Assembly (NCBI GenBank): GCA_007122945.1
Contig: SKSP01000100.1
Span: 1 to 6,807 of the forward strand
Length of the DNA stretch: 6,807 nucleotides
Direction: 5' to 3'
Source: Ilumatobacteraceae bacterium
GTDB lineage: Bacteria > Actinomycetota > Acidimicrobiia > Acidimicrobiales > Ilumatobacteraceae
Shown: positions 6,670-6,807 of the stretch, in pieces
How positions within the stretch are numbered: position 1 is the first letter of the stretch
How the letters are laid out: every line of letters begins with the position of its first letter
Program-made: the position numbers and the translations under genes
The notes under the pieces: model-generated
What the model saw: only the letters and a program-made list of their open reading frames with translations
The model's database searches: none
What the model was told of the DNA's origin: nothing

Positions 6670-6675
6670 TACCGT
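6670..6675 (+). promoter_or_regulatory. Candidate -10 box (TACCGT) before the right-edge gene
   Basis: TACCGT begins at the base after the dehydrogenase-like stop codon and ends 7 nt before the ATG at 6683. No Shine-Dalgarno sequence is present in the 13-nt gap, so a leaderless start is possible. No -35 match is visible. Confidence 0.35.
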
Positions 6676-6682
6676 CGGCCGG

Positions 6683-6807
6683 ATGGATGACGTGGCCGCC
6701 GTCGACGCCGTGGTGGAGCCGGTCGCCGACACCGGCGACACCGGCGACACCGGCGACGCGGCCGCGGTGGCGGCCGCGGTCGAGTCGCTCGCCGCGGGCT
6801 GGCGCGC
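6683..6807 (+). CDS. Unidentified Ala/Asp-rich protein, N-terminal fragment cut by window edge
   Basis: An open frame of 41 codons from ATG 6683 to the edge, starting 13 nt after the dehydrogenase-like stop. I do not recognise the family. Seen: an acidic, alanine/valine-rich start (MDDVAAVDAVVEPVA), three Asp-Thr-Gly repeats (residues 16-24), two AAAV repeats (26-33), then ESLAAGWR at 34-41, which could be the start of a folded domain. The N-terminus is probably disordered. No signal peptide or membrane segment is visible. The close spacing suggests possible co-transcription with the dehydrogenase-like gene, but a TACCGT box suggests its own start too. An alternative ATG at 6687 is in another frame. 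Confidence that this is a real gene is moderate. Confidence 0.55.
   Translation, partial: MDDVAAVDAVVEPVADTGDTGDTGDAAAVAAAVESLAAGWR
6728..6757 (+). repeat. Three tandem GACACCGGC units plus partial fourth
   Basis: A 9-bp unit repeated perfectly three times (6728-6754) followed by GAC. It is in frame and encodes Asp-Thr-Gly repeats. It keeps the reading frame if copies are gained or lost. Confidence 0.85.
6758..6781 (+). repeat. Two tandem 12-bp GCGGCCGCGGT(G/C) units
   Basis: Two adjacent 12-bp copies differing only in the last base, encoding AAAV twice. They directly follow the 9-bp repeats, so most of the visible N-terminus of this gene is repeat-derived. Confidence 0.8.

Noticed and set aside
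5392..6750. A 452-codon open frame on the minus strand
   Set aside because: It is antisense to the dehydrogenase-like gene, which has clear family motifs, a Shine-Dalgarno sequence and a promoter; the antisense product has no recognisable domain.
6758..6781. GCGGCCGC palindromes as a regulatory element
   Set aside because: They encode in-frame AAAV repeats and are expected in very GC-rich alanine-coding sequence.

Overview
The window looks like chromosomal DNA from a high-GC actinobacterium. GC is very high, with G/C-rich third codon positions that open long antisense reading frames. The gene types fit: a tandem universal stress protein, a large ATP-binding LuxR regulator of the LAL class, a phytanoyl-CoA dioxygenase-like oxygenase and an acyl-CoA dehydrogenase-like flavoprotein. 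An Acidimicrobiia-like (Ilumatobacter/Iamia type) source is my guess from protein style only. There are no mobile elements, CRISPR arrays or recognisable RNA genes.

Layout, left to right: (1) a CoA-binding Rossmann protein on the minus strand, cut by the left edge, start at 454; (2) a 193-bp divergent intergenic region with a cluster of GGGACC/GGGTCC half-sites that resembles a DosR/DevR-type operator; (3) a two-domain UspA protein on the plus strand, 648-1520; (4) a PhyH-type Fe(II)/2-oxoglutarate oxygenase on the minus strand, 1528-2355, converging on UspA with only 7 bp between the stops; (5) a roughly 973-residue LAL regulator on the minus strand, 2390-5311, just upstream of the oxygenase gene; (6) a 170-bp divergent control region with GGTCA half-sites, two abutting perfect palindromes and a plausible promoter; (7) an acyl-CoA dehydrogenase-fold protein on the plus strand, 5482-6669, lacking both known positions of the catalytic glutamate; (8) the first 41 codons of an unidentified alanine/aspartate-rich protein with short tandem repeats, running off the right edge.

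The LAL regulator, the co-directional oxygenase gene and the divergently transcribed flavoprotein form a plausible locally regulated oxidative module. Substrate and signal cannot be read from the sequence. The left part (CoA-binding protein and UspA) looks like a separate, stress- or redox-related pair.

The six gene starts fall into two classes. Three (CoA-binding protein, UspA, dehydrogenase-like protein) have clear Shine-Dalgarno sequences 7-8 nt from the ATG. The other three (LAL, PhyH, right-edge gene) have none, but each carries a TACSGT hexamer (TACCGT or TACGGT) exactly 6 or 7 nt before the ATG. That is the expected geometry of a -10 box for a leaderless transcript. I found no clear evidence of a wholly new system; the most interesting points are the leaderless-start pattern, the glutamate-less dehydrogenase homologue and the two operator-like clusters.
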